Origin: Flavobacterium sp. LHD-80
GTDB taxonomy: Bacteria; Bacteroidota; Bacteroidia; Flavobacteriales; Flavobacteriaceae
Length of the DNA stretch: 64,000 nt
NCBI RefSeq assembly: GCF_030929605.1
Contig: NZ_JAVFVS010000004.1
Location: forward strand, 558,001-622,000
Reading direction: 5' to 3'
Below are positions 1 to 9,549 of this stretch, one piece after another. A program made the translations under genes and the position numbers. Position 1 is the stretch's first letter; every line of letters begins with the position of its first letter. Below the pieces are notes generated by a model. The model had not been told where the DNA came from and did not search any database. It saw only the letters and a program-made list of their open reading frames with translations.

Positions 1-167
1 TTAAGATGAGCACGTCCATTTTTAATATCTAACGATTCGATGCCTGTATTTTTATCAAACCAGTTGAAGGTTTCGATTTCTTTGACGCTTTGACTGTGTA
101 TGGAATAAATGTTTAATAATAATCCAAATAAACTTAGGAATATTACCTTCTTTTGGGAATTTTTCAA
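1..167 (-). CDS. Secreted protein of unknown function, N-terminal part only
   Basis: The gene runs off the left edge, so only about 55 N-terminal residues are seen. The frame has no ATG; a stop lies shortly upstream and the only sensible start is TTG at 165-167. This gives a short basic stretch (KNSQKK), a hydrophobic core (VIFLSLFGLLLNIYS) and a likely signal peptidase site near HSQS. The exported part begins SVKEIETFNWFDKNTGIESL. I do not recognise the family. Export to the periplasm or surface is inferred from the signal peptide only. Confidence 0.6.
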   Translation of the reverse strand, partial: MKNSQKKVIFLSLFGLLLNIYSIHSQSVKEIETFNWFDKNTGIESLDIKNGRAHL

Positions 168-278
168 AGGATTGGTGGATTTTTGATTTTGTTTCGGTTG
201 AATTCAAAAGTATTAAAAAAAAGTTATAAATAACACGAACAACTGTTAAAATGTAATAAAATATTCACTTTTTAACGT

Positions 279-318
279 AAAAAACACCTTGGTTTAGCAG
301 TAAACCAAAGTGTTTTTA
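279..318 (-). terminator. Intrinsic terminator after the small membrane protein gene
   Basis: A near-perfect hairpin (AAACACcTTGGTTTA, loop GCAG, TAAACCAAagTGTTT) is flanked by A and T tracts. On the minus strand it is followed by a T run, so it can end transcripts of the 342-593 gene. Confidence 0.75.
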
Positions 319-341
319 AAAAAAGGGGGCAAAACTTATTA

Positions 342-593
342 TTATTTTAAACTATCATCTGGTGAATCCAGAATTTCATCAAATATTTTTTTGAGTGATT
401 TTAGATAGATCGGGAAGGCTATTAGCAACAGGATATATTCTTTTCTAAGAACAGTAACATCATCCAGGATTATATATAAACTGGGAATTAATATCGCCAG
501 TGATGCGAGAGCGCCAATCCATGGATTTGATATTAATTGTTTTAAAAGAGATAAGGTTTTCATTTCTGGTCTATTGGTTAGCTCGATTTTCAT
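342..593 (-). CDS. Small predicted membrane protein, function unknown
   Basis: The product has 83 residues. Two hydrophobic stretches, about residues 25-43 (IGALASLAILIPSLYIILD) and 51-66 (KEYILLLIAFPIYL), predict a two-helix inner-membrane protein with a charged C-terminus. No catalytic motif or known family is visible. An in-frame Met at position 11 (start 563) is an alternative start. A terminator lies directly downstream and the gene stands alone between transcription units, which supports it being real. An antisense reading frame at 500-694 is less likely. Confidence 0.5.
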   Translation of the reverse strand: MKIELTNRPEMKTLSLLKQLISNPWIGALASLAILIPSLYIILDDVTVLRKEYILLLIAFPIYLKSLKKIFDEILDSPDDSLK

Positions 594-732
594 TTAAAAC
601 TGTTTTGTTAATTTGTTTAGCAAAAGTAATTTCGATTTTGCTCGATTTTTTTGAAAATGTCATGAAGGCGGTTTTTATTGTCATGAAATCCTGAAAAATC
701 CATTTATGAACTATAATAAGCATATAGAAATA

Positions 733-762
733 AAAAAAATCCTCTTTAAAAAGAGGATTTTG
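733..762 (-). terminator. Intrinsic terminator of the LytTR two-component operon
   Basis: AAAATCCTCTTT and AAAGAGGATTTT form a stem with an A-rich loop, flanked by A and T tracts. It lies about 20 bases beyond the stop of the response regulator gene. Confidence 0.8.
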
Positions 763-783
763 AAATGTTTGTCGCGATTTGTA

Positions 784-1530
784 TTAAGATAAAATATTGA
801 TTTTTTTTATAAAATCTTTATAAGTGTCACTTAGATTTATCTTGTGATTTCCTTTTAAAATAATAAGATTATCAGCTAGAATGATCTCTTCTATTTTATC
901 TGAATTTACAATCGTATTTCGATGTGTTTTTACGAATTTATTCTTATCCAGCAATTCGCTGATTTTTGTCAATGAAATCAAAATGACAAATTTTTCTTTT
1001 TCAGTAATAATGTTGCAGTAACGTTCTTCAACTTCAATATAAAGAATATCGTTTATAGAAACTTTTTTCAGCGCGTTTTTTTTCTTTATAAATAAGTGAT
1101 CATTGCTGATAACAGTATCCTGTTCGTCGCTTAAAAAAACATCAGTTTGTGCATAAAATTTCTCAACTGCCATTTCGATCGCATACAGAATTTCGAGTTC
1201 ATTGAAAGGTTTCATCAAAAAGCTAAAAGGCTTGGTAAGTTTAGCACGTTCAAAAATTTGGCGATCTTTTGAACTGGTCAAAAACACAAATGGTTTTGCT
1301 GCATTAGGAATAATATTGATGGACTCAGCAAATGTAATTCCGTCTGGTTTTCCGTCTAAAAAAACATCAATAATGATAATGTCAACAGGATGCTCATAAA
1401 AAAGTTTAAGCGCATCAGTAAAATTTCTGGCAACACCTACAACGGTATAATTATTTTCGAGCAACACTTTGATCAAAGCATCACTTTGTTCCGGTGTGTC
1501 TTCTATAATTAAAACATGAATATTATCCAT
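784..1530 (-). CDS. LytTR-family response regulator
   Basis: The product is a 248-residue cytoplasmic transcription regulator. Residues 1-122 form a receiver domain with an acidic pair at E10-D11, phospho-acceptor D55 (IIIIDVFLDG), T85 and K107. Residues about 145-245 form a LytTR DNA-binding domain with the typical KFVKTHRNTIVN segment. Its start overlaps the end of the histidine kinase gene by 8 bases, so the two are translationally coupled and almost certainly partners. LytTR proteins usually bind pairs of direct repeats about 21 bp apart. Such a pair lies at 10423-10458 in this window, though a link is only inferred. The inducing signal is unknown. Confidence 0.93.
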   Translation of the reverse strand: MDNIHVLIIEDTPEQSDALIKVLLENNYTVVGVARNFTDALKLFYEHPVDIIIIDVFLDGKPDGITFAESINIIPNAAKPFVFLTSSKDRQIFERAKLTKPFSFLMKPFNELEILYAIEMAVEKFYAQTDVFLSDEQDTVISNDHLFIKKKNALKKVSINDILYIEVEERYCNIITEKEKFVILISLTKISELLDKNKFVKTHRNTIVNSDKIEEIILADNLIILKGNHKINLSDTYKDFIKKINILS

Positions 1531-3265
1531 TGTTGTTTGTTTTTGGTAATGTCAGTATTATTTTGGTTCCAATATTTAGTTCGCTTTCGATATTTAGTTC
1601 ACCACCATTTTTTTTGATCATTTGCTTGCATAATTGCATTCCTAATCCGGTGCCTATAACTTCAGAATCATTTTTTTTGGCTAAAAGCTCATTATCGTTT
1701 AGTAATTCTCTAATAATGTCCTCGCTCATTCCAATGCCGTTGTCCTCAATAATAAGCTGACAAAATTCGGAAGTGCTTTCTGCGGTGTAGAAACTGATTT
1801 TTCCATTTTCTTTTGAGAATTTAATAGCATTATCTAATAAATTTCGAAAGACTATTTTGAGAGAATCAATATCTACGAAGATAAAAATATTTTTTGAGAT
1901 TGAATTTTCAAATGTAATTGACTTATCAAGAAGCAAAGGCTTATAGTTGTACTCCACTTGCTGTACAATAGAATTTAAGTGAACGGATTCTTTATGAAAA
2001 TACAATTGCTTGGTTTGCAACATAGCCCAATGCAGTAAGTTGTCTAATAAACTGTAGGCGCCGTTTGCAATAGAGCTGTTTTGAATAATAAGCTGGTTTA
2101 ATTGGTCATAATTTTTAGTTTCAAGCGTTGTTGCTAATTTCGAATTGCTCGTTTTAAGAGCATTTACAGAAGAACGTAAATCATGGCTTACAATAGAGAA
2201 CAATTGATCTTTCGTAGCATTGAGCTGATCGAGTTTGTTTTTTTGTGCTAATATGATTTTTCCATTTTTTGCTTTTTGGGCATAAAAATAAACTCCAGCT
2301 GTTAAAGCTAAAAGCAAACCAATTGCAGAGAAAAATAAACTGTTGCGTTGTGTGTTTTTTAGCTGATTTTCTACTTCTAGAACTTTTATTTGCTTTTGTT
2401 TTTGAGCAACAGCAAATTTTTTCTCATAATCTGCGAGAGCCCAAATCTTATTTTGATTGTTTAAAGAATCTTTCCATTGGTCCGCTTCTTTTCGATACGC
2501 TAAAGCTTTTTTAAAATCATTTCTGTTTTCCTCAACAATTGCCATATTGAAGGCCGAAAAGTTTTTTACGGTAAAATCTTTGCTTTGTTTGGAAACATTA
2601 TATGCTTTAGTGTAATAATAAATGGCTAAATCATCTTTATACAATTCGTAATATAAAGCAGCCAAATTGGTGTATGCATTAGAAAGTTTGTCCTTATCTG
2701 GATTTTTTTCGCGTAAGCTAATATTCTTAAGCAGATATTTTTCGGCTAAATCATATTGTTTAAGGAAAATATAAGTTGTGCCAAGACCGCTGTAGATATT
2801 GCCAATATAGTCTGAGTCATTTATCGCTATTGTTTTTTTTTCGGCTAGCTGCAAAAAATGTAAAGCTTTGTCAAGTTTCTTTGTTTCCAAATAAGTCACA
2901 CCTAAAAAGAAGTACTTTATATGTGATAATTGAAAATTTTCGGATATGGCAAAAAGTTCATTTTGCGATTCTTTATAAAACTTTTTATTAAAAAAAGAGA
3001 CGCCTCTAAAATAGTGGCAGTAATCTGCGGCAAGCTTGTTTTTTGAAACACTCAATTGCTTCATGGAATATAGCAATGTAGAATCCCAGTCTTTTTTTAA
3101 ATAAAAAGACTGGGCTTTTACAAAATTATTTTCCTTTTTAAACGCTATAGCTTTTTGTTGAAGTATTTTTTTTTCAAATAAACTAATTTGTTTGGATTGT
3201 GAAAAAAGGTAAAACGGAATTATAAATAATAAGCAAAAATAAATTTTGATATTTTTAAGCTTCAT
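1523..3265 (-). CDS. TPR-containing sensor histidine kinase
   Basis: The kinase has a signal-anchor at the N-terminus (KIYFCLLFIIPFYLFSQ), about 270 residues of periplasmic tetratricopeptide repeats and a transmembrane helix near residues 309-329. The cytoplasmic kinase follows, with phospho-acceptor H361 (FSIVSHDLRSS), an N box (LLDNAIKFSKENG), a G1 box (EDNGIGM) and a G2 box (GTGLGMQL). I chose the ATG at 3265 (MKLKN), one base after the preceding gene's stop; an upstream ATG at 3277 would add four residues and overlap that gene. The ligand sensed by the TPR domain cannot be told from sequence. Operon order is the 3267-3659 gene, kinase, regulator. Confidence 0.92.
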   Translation of the reverse strand: MKLKNIKIYFCLLFIIPFYLFSQSKQISLFEKKILQQKAIAFKKENNFVKAQSFYLKKDWDSTLLYSMKQLSVSKNKLAADYCHYFRGVSFFNKKFYKESQNELFAISENFQLSHIKYFFLGVTYLETKKLDKALHFLQLAEKKTIAINDSDYIGNIYSGLGTTYIFLKQYDLAEKYLLKNISLREKNPDKDKLSNAYTNLAALYYELYKDDLAIYYYTKAYNVSKQSKDFTVKNFSAFNMAIVEENRNDFKKALAYRKEADQWKDSLNNQNKIWALADYEKKFAVAQKQKQIKVLEVENQLKNTQRNSLFFSAIGLLLALTAGVYFYAQKAKNGKIILAQKNKLDQLNATKDQLFSIVSHDLRSSVNALKTSNSKLATTLETKNYDQLNQLIIQNSSIANGAYSLLDNLLHWAMLQTKQLYFHKESVHLNSIVQQVEYNYKPLLLDKSITFENSISKNIFIFVDIDSLKIVFRNLLDNAIKFSKENGKISFYTAESTSEFCQLIIEDNGIGMSEDIIRELLNDNELLAKKNDSEVIGTGLGMQLCKQMIKKNGGELNIESELNIGTKIILTLPKTNNNG

Positions 3266-3266
3266 T

Positions 3267-3659
3267 TTAAGGCACATTTGTTTTTGTTCCTCTTGAAGTT
3301 TCAGGATCTATATCTTTTAGGTAAGAAATAATTTCAGTAATTTCTCCGACTGTATCAGAAGTGTAATCGACTTCAACATACCAGACATCACAGCTTTCAG
3401 GTGTTTCTTCAGAAAAATTATAATCAAAAAAGAGTGTAAGTGTATTATTCTCTTCTGTAGGTTCTTCAACAGTTGGATTTGCAGGGTCTTCAGAGTTGAT
3501 GTATAAAGTCGCTCTGATTTTTAATGTCAGTGCTCCTCCCTCTGGGGTGTAGAATTTTGCAGAAACTAGCGGAGATACAGGATAAATGACTGTCTCAGGA
3601 TGCGAAAAAATAAAAGCACCAGTATTAATTCTGGAGTTTTGTAAAACGGTGTATGCCAT
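3267..3659 (-). CDS. Conserved-looking hypothetical protein at the head of the two-component operon
   Basis: The product has 130 residues, no signal peptide and no membrane segment, so it is probably cytoplasmic. It is acidic, with a Glu/Thr-rich stretch (NPTVEEPTEENNTLTLFF), and reads as mostly beta-strand. I do not recognise the family. It sits one base before the kinase gene and behind a good promoter. A role in the same signalling pathway is possible, but rests on position alone. Confidence 0.7.
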   Translation of the reverse strand: MAYTVLQNSRINTGAFIFSHPETVIYPVSPLVSAKFYTPEGGALTLKIRATLYINSEDPANPTVEEPTEENNTLTLFFDYNFSEETPESCDVWYVEVDYTSDTVGEITEIISYLKDIDPETSRGTKTNVP

Positions 3660-3701
3660 AAGAATGGTTTTAAGGTTAATACTTAATTATTTTTGATAAG
3701 C

Positions 3702-3732
3702 TAAAGGTATTTTTTTCTTACAATAAATACAA
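3702..3732 (-). promoter_or_regulatory. Predicted promoter of the two-component operon
   Basis: On the minus strand this reads TTG, 20 bases, TACCTTTA, close to the Bacteroidetes -33/-7 pattern. It lies about 45 bases before the ATG at 3659. Confidence 0.5.
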
Positions 3733-3845
3733 TAAAAACCTTGATTTTTAGTGCTTTTAGATATTATTTAATTCAGAAATTGGGAAATTATTTGTTTTAA
3801 TAAATCACCAGAACCTTAAACAAATGCTAATAGGGAAAGAAAAAG

Positions 3846-3879
3846 AAAACCCCAATTCAACTACATGAATTGGGGTTTT
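3846..3879 (-). terminator. Intrinsic terminator of the outer-membrane operon
   Basis: AAAACCCCAATTCA and TGAATTGGGGTTTT form a strong stem with a short loop. It lies about 20 bases beyond the stop of the last gene of the four-gene operon. Confidence 0.85.
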
Positions 3880-3900
3880 GACTAAGAGATTTTTGCAAGT

Positions 3901-5589
3901 TTACTCAATTTTAAATGTTTTATAAAAATGAACATAATTACCAGTTTCTGTGAGTCCTTCAAGTAGGATTTCATAATCTCCAGAAATATCAGATGCATAA
4001 AAAGGAATCGTTATTTCGTTACTTGTAAGAGCTAAATTAGGTTTCCAAAGTAATTGATATCTATAATCAGGGATTCGGTTGTGTGTATTAGATGTTTCAT
4101 ATTTTGGTTCAAAATATACTTTTGCAGGTTCAGGTCTAAGCATAGTTGTTTTTAAAATATTTTTGTCAGTATAAATTGTTGCAAAATCTTTGTTTTTTGT
4201 GATGATGCTGACAATTCCGTTAAATATTTTAGGGCCGTAACAATAGGGTCTGTCAATAACACTGATACTTTCTATTTGATAAGCATTGTAATTAAATAAT
4301 GCATTTATATCCTGAATTTGCAAGCCATCAACTAAAACTAGGCACGGTTCAGGAGATTGCGTTATATTATATTTTGTATCTCTTAAATATAGCGAAGGAA
4401 CTTGATTATAATCTTTAAAATTAAGTTCGGTAACAATTTCTATTATTGTTTCTTTAAATGTTCTAAATCTTTCAAAACTATCCAGATTGTATTTTTTTTC
4501 AGTAGGTTGAAAAAAGAAATCTGTATTGACAGCTTCAACAAGGCTGTCTTTTTTTTGTGAAAAATAAACGTTTTCTACTTGAGTTGCCAATGACCGTTCT
4601 TGAATCGCTTTTAAATTTTTGTTCGAAATTGATGTTTTATTCGAGAAAACTAAATTTGATAAATCCGGACTTGGAGTTTTGTCTATTGCAATAGTATAAT
4701 TTTCTCTATCAGATTCTGATAATTGTACATAACAGTCTGAATCATGGGTTTGTTTGTCAATCAAAAAAGTAAATTTCCCGTTACTATTTGTTTTAGTTGT
4801 TTTGAAAATGAAATTTTTTCCTGGAACCGATAGCGTAACTATTTTATTATTTAAATCAGAATTTGCTGTTTTCGGACTTATATATCCGTTTATAATTTCG
4901 CCTCTAGTTTCTGGAAGTACCTGTATGTTTTGTTTTAAATTTACATCAGTAGCAATAGTTTCATTAGTTGAGTTTGCAGGAATAAAATCTATTTTTCGAA
5001 TATTTAAAAAATAATTCCCTCTATCCAATATTTTTGCTAGTACAAGTGTAGCTTTTTCTCTTTTTGAATATTTTTCTTTGTTAAGGTTCAAAAGAATGTT
5101 TGCAGATGCGTTTTCTGTTTCATTTTTATAAGCCTCAGGTTTTTTAGAAGTACTATCAATAACCATATTGATATGTTCTTCAAACGGATTTATAATGGTG
5201 AAGTCTTTTTCAAAAAAGTTATTTTGACTGTTGTTTAACATCCAGTTCGTGTAGGCAATAAGTTTATAGTTCCCTGTTGTTAATGTTGTTGGAATAAAAT
5301 AATCGCCTGAACCAATTCCATTTTTGAGGCTAATTTTAGTTTTAAATACACTTTCTCTATGATCGTTAATTACTTCTAAATATGCGATTTCACTGATATC
5401 AGAAAATACAGTCGTTTTGTTTAAACAATATAACTGGCAGTATAGTGTTTCGCCGGTCAAAACTACTGATGTGTTGGTTTTAACTAATAATGTTTCTGTA
5501 CCCAAAGTGACATTATTTTGGGCATTACTTTTATAGGTAAAAATTACTAATAGCAGTAGTAGAGCTAATCTTATATTTAATTTTCCCAA
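3901..5589 (-). CDS. Secreted macroglobulin-like protein with TonB-plug-like segment
   Basis: The 562-residue product has a clear signal peptide (LALLLLLVIFTYKSNAQ). Beta-sandwich, macroglobulin-type repeats follow (residues about 30-140 and 165-300; LKNGIGSGDYFIPTTLTTGNYKLIAYTNWML is typical, here cut at several stretches). A C-terminal part near 400-475 (PCLVLVDGLQIQDINALF, then IESISVIDRPYCYGPKIFNG) resembles the plug of TonB-dependent receptors, but no beta-barrel follows. Such proteins occur next to SusC-like receptors and DUF4249 lipoproteins in Bacteroidetes. The gene overlaps the DUF4249 gene by 13 bases, so they are co-expressed. Function is presumably in surface binding or uptake, substrate unknown. 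Confidence 0.72.
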   Translation of the reverse strand: MGKLNIRLALLLLLVIFTYKSNAQNNVTLGTETLLVKTNTSVVLTGETLYCQLYCLNKTTVFSDISEIAYLEVINDHRESVFKTKISLKNGIGSGDYFIPTTLTTGNYKLIAYTNWMLNNSQNNFFEKDFTIINPFEEHINMVIDSTSKKPEAYKNETENASANILLNLNKEKYSKREKATLVLAKILDRGNYFLNIRKIDFIPANSTNETIATDVNLKQNIQVLPETRGEIINGYISPKTANSDLNNKIVTLSVPGKNFIFKTTKTNSNGKFTFLIDKQTHDSDCYVQLSESDRENYTIAIDKTPSPDLSNLVFSNKTSISNKNLKAIQERSLATQVENVYFSQKKDSLVEAVNTDFFFQPTEKKYNLDSFERFRTFKETIIEIVTELNFKDYNQVPSLYLRDTKYNITQSPEPCLVLVDGLQIQDINALFNYNAYQIESISVIDRPYCYGPKIFNGIVSIITKNKDFATIYTDKNILKTTMLRPEPAKVYFEPKYETSNTHNRIPDYRYQLLWKPNLALTSNEITIPFYASDISGDYEILLEGLTETGNYVHFYKTFKIE

Positions 5590-6749
5590 AATGAAGGTAT
5601 TACGTTAGAAGAAAATGTTGTACAATCGCCGCATTCTTTTTCAACCATGTAAAATCCCGTAGGACCAAATCCTGGGCCATCTCCAATATAATCATGCGTT
5701 TTGATTAAGTCGTAATCATTTTTTTCGATCTCATTAAAATAGTAGAGTCTGGCATTGCATGTTGTAAAATACTCAGTTGGCTTGTCGGAAGGGAAAAAAT
5801 CTTTGAAGCTAAAAAAGATTCTCTTTTTTGCGACAGATGCAACTTCAAAATAACCCACAACTTTTTCATTTAAATTTGTTGTTGATTTTATATTTCCAAC
5901 TACATATCCAGGTTGATTTGGAGATAATAATTCTCCTGAATCAACCATTTTTTTGGATGTATAATAATAATCATATGCAGCTTGACTTTGTGTGTATTGG
6001 GAAACCATAATGCTATAACGATTTGTCAACATGTAATCTGTGTCGGCTATAAAACGAATCGGATATTTTACACGATCTTCAGTCAAATCGGCTGTGCTGG
6101 TTTGTCTGATTCCTGTAGAGTGTTTAGTGGTATAACAAGTCTGAATATTAGGTGGAGCAGGAACTTTTACGTAGCTATAATAGCCGTTTTGCTTTACCAA
6201 ATTAATACGTGTTTCAATAGGGTGTGGGGTTATTATTTTATAAGTTTCTTCATATTCATAACGGTAATATTTGGATGTATTTGTTGGGTCAAAACTATTG
6301 ACGGTTACTTGAACACCTCTTGTGCCATCTTTTTCTGCGACTGTGGTTTCTAGATCAATAGTATTTATTGTAGTTAAAGCTTGTGGTGAAGAAACATATG
6401 ATTTTCCTGATTTAGTTGTAATTTTTAATTGATAGTTTTTGCTTGGTTCTACTTTAAATTCAATTACAGAAATATATTTTCCATCTTTTTCATTAAAATG
6501 AAATACGGTTTTATCGCTATCAACAACAATAACATCGGCTCCAGATTCGGGAATTCTTACGGTGTCATTTAGGACCCTTGTTCTCGAAATTTTTATTTCC
6601 TGATATTTTAATTCGTTTGTCAATGTTGCTTCAACAGTCATTGCATCTTCAAAATCTTGATTTTGATAGATATATTGTTCCGTACAACTTGCCAAAACAG
6701 CTGTTGCAAAAAGAGCCAATGTCATTTTTTTGATTATTGATAAATTCAT
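5577..6749 (-). CDS. DUF4249-type lipoprotein
   Basis: The 390-residue product has a lipoprotein signal ending in LASC with lipid-anchor cysteine C22. The mature part starts with a beta-rich region (VEATLTNELKYQEIKISRTR) typical of DUF4249 proteins, which accompany TonB-dependent receptors the way SusD-type lipoproteins do. A CxxC pair (KECGDCTTF) lies near the C-terminus. It stands 18 bases after the receptor gene and overlaps the next gene. It is inferred to sit on the outer membrane and work with the receptor. Substrate unknown. Confidence 0.82.
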   Translation of the reverse strand: MNLSIIKKMTLALFATAVLASCTEQYIYQNQDFEDAMTVEATLTNELKYQEIKISRTRVLNDTVRIPESGADVIVVDSDKTVFHFNEKDGKYISVIEFKVEPSKNYQLKITTKSGKSYVSSPQALTTINTIDLETTVAEKDGTRGVQVTVNSFDPTNTSKYYRYEYEETYKIITPHPIETRINLVKQNGYYSYVKVPAPPNIQTCYTTKHSTGIRQTSTADLTEDRVKYPIRFIADTDYMLTNRYSIMVSQYTQSQAAYDYYYTSKKMVDSGELLSPNQPGYVVGNIKSTTNLNEKVVGYFEVASVAKKRIFFSFKDFFPSDKPTEYFTTCNARLYYFNEIEKNDYDLIKTHDYIGDGPGFGPTGFYMVEKECGDCTTFSSNVIPSFWEN

Positions 6750-6767
6750 ATTGATAAGATAAATGAA

Positions 6768-9530
6768 TTAAAATTTGATGTTATAAGTTATTGTTGGAAT
6801 TGGAACAGAAAAAATCGATGTTTTATACGCTTTGATTTTTCTGTCTTCAGTAACAAAATAAACATTATAAGGATTATTTCTTCCAAGAACATTATAGACA
6901 GAAAGATTCCAGAAACTATGAGCGAGTTTTTTTATTTTGTGATTTCCTTCAAAATTAAGACCAATATCCAATCTGTAATAATCTGGAATTCTATATTGAT
7001 TGCGATTACTGTATAAAGTAAAATCCTCTCCAGCAAACTCATACGATCCAATTGGGAAAGTGACCGGCCTTCCTGTTTGGTAAACAAAATTAGTTGATAA
7101 ACTGTATCTCTTTGTAAATTTATAATTTAAAATGGCGCTAAAATCATGTGGTTTGTCATAATTCGTTGGGAAATATTGACCACTATTTATTTTTTCTGAG
7201 TCAAATTTACTGTCAAGTTTTATCAAAGCTCTAGAATACGTATAGCTTAACCAGCCATTAAAATTTCCTTTTTCTTTCTTGATCAAAAATTCAACGCCAT
7301 AAGCTTTTCCTTCTCCTTGAAGAAGTTCGGTTTCTATGTTTTCGTTTAGAAATAATTCGGCACCAACTTTATAATCCAGGATATTTTTTGAACGCTTATA
7401 GTAACCTTCTAAACTTAATTCCAATGAATTTTCAATTATATTTTTGAAAAGCCCGAGCGAAAATTGATTTGAAGATTGTGGTTTAGTATTTAAATCTGAA
7501 AGCTTCCACACATCCATTGGAGATTGTGTCGTATTCGTTGACAGCAAATGCATGTATTGATACGTTCTGTCAAAACTTGCTTTTACAGATAAATCTGGAA
7601 GTATAAAATAACGAGCAGAAATTCTAGGTTCAAAACCTCCATACGTTTTTATAGATTCGTTATTTGAATAAGTTTTAGTATCAACAACAGTTCTTTCAGA
7701 TTTAGGAAGATCGTCCCGGTAAATGTTTTGGGTAGAAGGACCAAGTGCGGCATAATAAGAATAACGTAACCCTAAATCAATCAAAAGTTTGTCGTTGACC
7801 TTGTAATTTTCAGTAAAAAACACAGCCGACTCCAAAGCTTTTTCCTTCTCCAGTGTGGTTTGTTTAATTTGAGAGTTATCGGCTGTTGGTTCTAGAAAAC
7901 CAGGATTGATATTGTAAATTTTACTGCTAACACCATAATTAAATGAGTGTTTTTCATTCAGAACATACCTCATTTTAAAAAACAACTGAGTTTCATTGAT
8001 TTTGTAACCGTAATCAAATGATTTTTCAGGTTGTGAATCGTAGTCGATGTTAAATTTATATTGACTATTTGTGACAATTAAGGAAGATTTGTTTTTAGCA
8101 TTAAAATCATGATCCCATTTTACTGTTGCTAATAAATTGCTGTATTTGTAAATAGAGTCGGAATTGATGCTGTATTTATCATGACTATAATAGAAAGAGG
8201 TTTCCAAATTATCTTTTGCACTAACACGATGATTGTATTTTAAAATCAAATCATAAAAAGAAGCTTGACTATTGTCTAGTTCGGGATCTTTAATTGTTTT
8301 TAGAATCCAATCAGAATAACTTGCTCTTCCGCCAAATATTAAGCTCGATTTTCCTTTTACTATTGGAATTTCGAGAGCAACATTGCTCATTACTGGGCCA
8401 ATTCCTGCTTCACCAGAAACTTTTTCGGTATTTCCATTTTTAGATTTAATATCAAAAACAGAAGAAAGTCGCCCCCCAAATTCTGCAGGAATGCTTCCTT
8501 TGTATATATCAGCTGATTTTGTTGTAAATGGATTTACAGAAGAAAAGAAACCTAAAAAGTGAGATGGATTGTATAAAGAAGCGTTGTCTAATAAAAACAA
8601 GTTTTGATCGTCTTTTCCTCCACGAACATTAAAGCCCGCAGAGCCTTCTCCTGCTGTTTTTATACCAGGAAGCGTTGTCGCAACTTTAAAAATATCTCTT
8701 TCGCCTAAAATTAAAGGAACATTTTTGATGTTCTCGATATTAATACTTGTAAGGCCTGCAACTACTGAGGTTGTATTTTTTGTTCTTTTATTTTCGATAA
8801 CAACTTCTTTCAGGGCATTTACATTTTCATCTAAATTAAAATCTACTTTTCCATTACTGTAAAGCACAATTTTTTTAGTCTTTGATTCATGTTTGATGGA
8901 TTGCGTTTCGATTATATTGATACCGGCTGGAACTCTAAAGCTATAATAACCATTTTCATCAGTTGTTGTGCTTATGTCTTTGTCCTTTACTTTAACAGTA
9001 ATATTGTATTCTGGTTTTCCTGAAATTCTGTCTTTGATATAACCAGAGAGGGTATAAGATTGAGATGCATTAATTAAGGACTGTTTTCCAAGGGAAATAA
9101 TGGAATCTGAATCTTTCTTAGAATCAGTCAGGTATTGCTTGTTGTAAATGGGAACTATTGGCGAATTTGAAGTTTTGGCAGTACTTATTTTATCGGCATT
9201 TTTAAAATAGTCCTCTGTTATAGTGTTTGATATCAATAAACCATTACTTAAAATAATGTTGTTCTGGTCAATAATATAATTTATTGTAGTGTTATTGAAA
9301 ATAGCATCTAAAATTACTGAAATAGAGGTATTATTAAATTCTCCTGAAATAAGATCTGTATTAGATAGCCATTGATCTTCAAAATAGAAGTGAAAAGAAG
9401 TGTTTTTTTCAACAATTTCAATAGCTTCTTTTCGCGTTACATTCGAATATTTTATTGAAATATTTTTTTCTTGAGAAAAGAGAAAAATCGGCAATAAAAA
9501 AAATAAATAAAGGATAAAGTACTTTTTCAT
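6768..9530 (-). CDS. TonB-dependent outer-membrane receptor with STN domain
   Basis: The 920-residue product has a signal peptide (1-20), an STN-like short N-terminal domain (about 22-98), and a carboxypeptidase-D-type regulatory domain (about 159-237, LSGYIKDRISGKPEYNITVK). A plug follows (about 255-360, GFNVRGGKDDQNLFLLDNA), then a long beta-barrel ending in F. The STN domain usually contacts an anti-sigma factor, but no sigma/anti-sigma pair is in this window. The receptor imports an unidentified ligand with TonB energy and is the centre of a four-gene operon with the secreted protein upstream and DUF4249 downstream. Confidence 0.93.
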   Translation of the reverse strand: MKKYFILYLFFLLPIFLFSQEKNISIKYSNVTRKEAIEIVEKNTSFHFYFEDQWLSNTDLISGEFNNTSISVILDAIFNNTTINYIIDQNNIILSNGLLISNTITEDYFKNADKISTAKTSNSPIVPIYNKQYLTDSKKDSDSIISLGKQSLINASQSYTLSGYIKDRISGKPEYNITVKVKDKDISTTTDENGYYSFRVPAGINIIETQSIKHESKTKKIVLYSNGKVDFNLDENVNALKEVVIENKRTKNTTSVVAGLTSINIENIKNVPLILGERDIFKVATTLPGIKTAGEGSAGFNVRGGKDDQNLFLLDNASLYNPSHFLGFFSSVNPFTTKSADIYKGSIPAEFGGRLSSVFDIKSKNGNTEKVSGEAGIGPVMSNVALEIPIVKGKSSLIFGGRASYSDWILKTIKDPELDNSQASFYDLILKYNHRVSAKDNLETSFYYSHDKYSINSDSIYKYSNLLATVKWDHDFNAKNKSSLIVTNSQYKFNIDYDSQPEKSFDYGYKINETQLFFKMRYVLNEKHSFNYGVSSKIYNINPGFLEPTADNSQIKQTTLEKEKALESAVFFTENYKVNDKLLIDLGLRYSYYAALGPSTQNIYRDDLPKSERTVVDTKTYSNNESIKTYGGFEPRISARYFILPDLSVKASFDRTYQYMHLLSTNTTQSPMDVWKLSDLNTKPQSSNQFSLGLFKNIIENSLELSLEGYYKRSKNILDYKVGAELFLNENIETELLQGEGKAYGVEFLIKKEKGNFNGWLSYTYSRALIKLDSKFDSEKINSGQYFPTNYDKPHDFSAILNYKFTKRYSLSTNFVYQTGRPVTFPIGSYEFAGEDFTLYSNRNQYRIPDYYRLDIGLNFEGNHKIKKLAHSFWNLSVYNVLGRNNPYNVYFVTEDRKIKAYKTSIFSVPIPTITYNIKF

Positions 9531-9549
9531 TTAGATTTCGGAATAGAGC

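Noticed and set aside
500..694. Plus-strand ORF opposite the small membrane protein
   Set aside because: Overlaps a more convincing minus-strand gene that has a terminator; the composition is a mirror of the hydrophobic codons.
5982..6353. 123-residue plus-strand ORF inside the DUF4249 gene
   Set aside because: Antisense to a gene with a lipoprotein signal and clear operon position.
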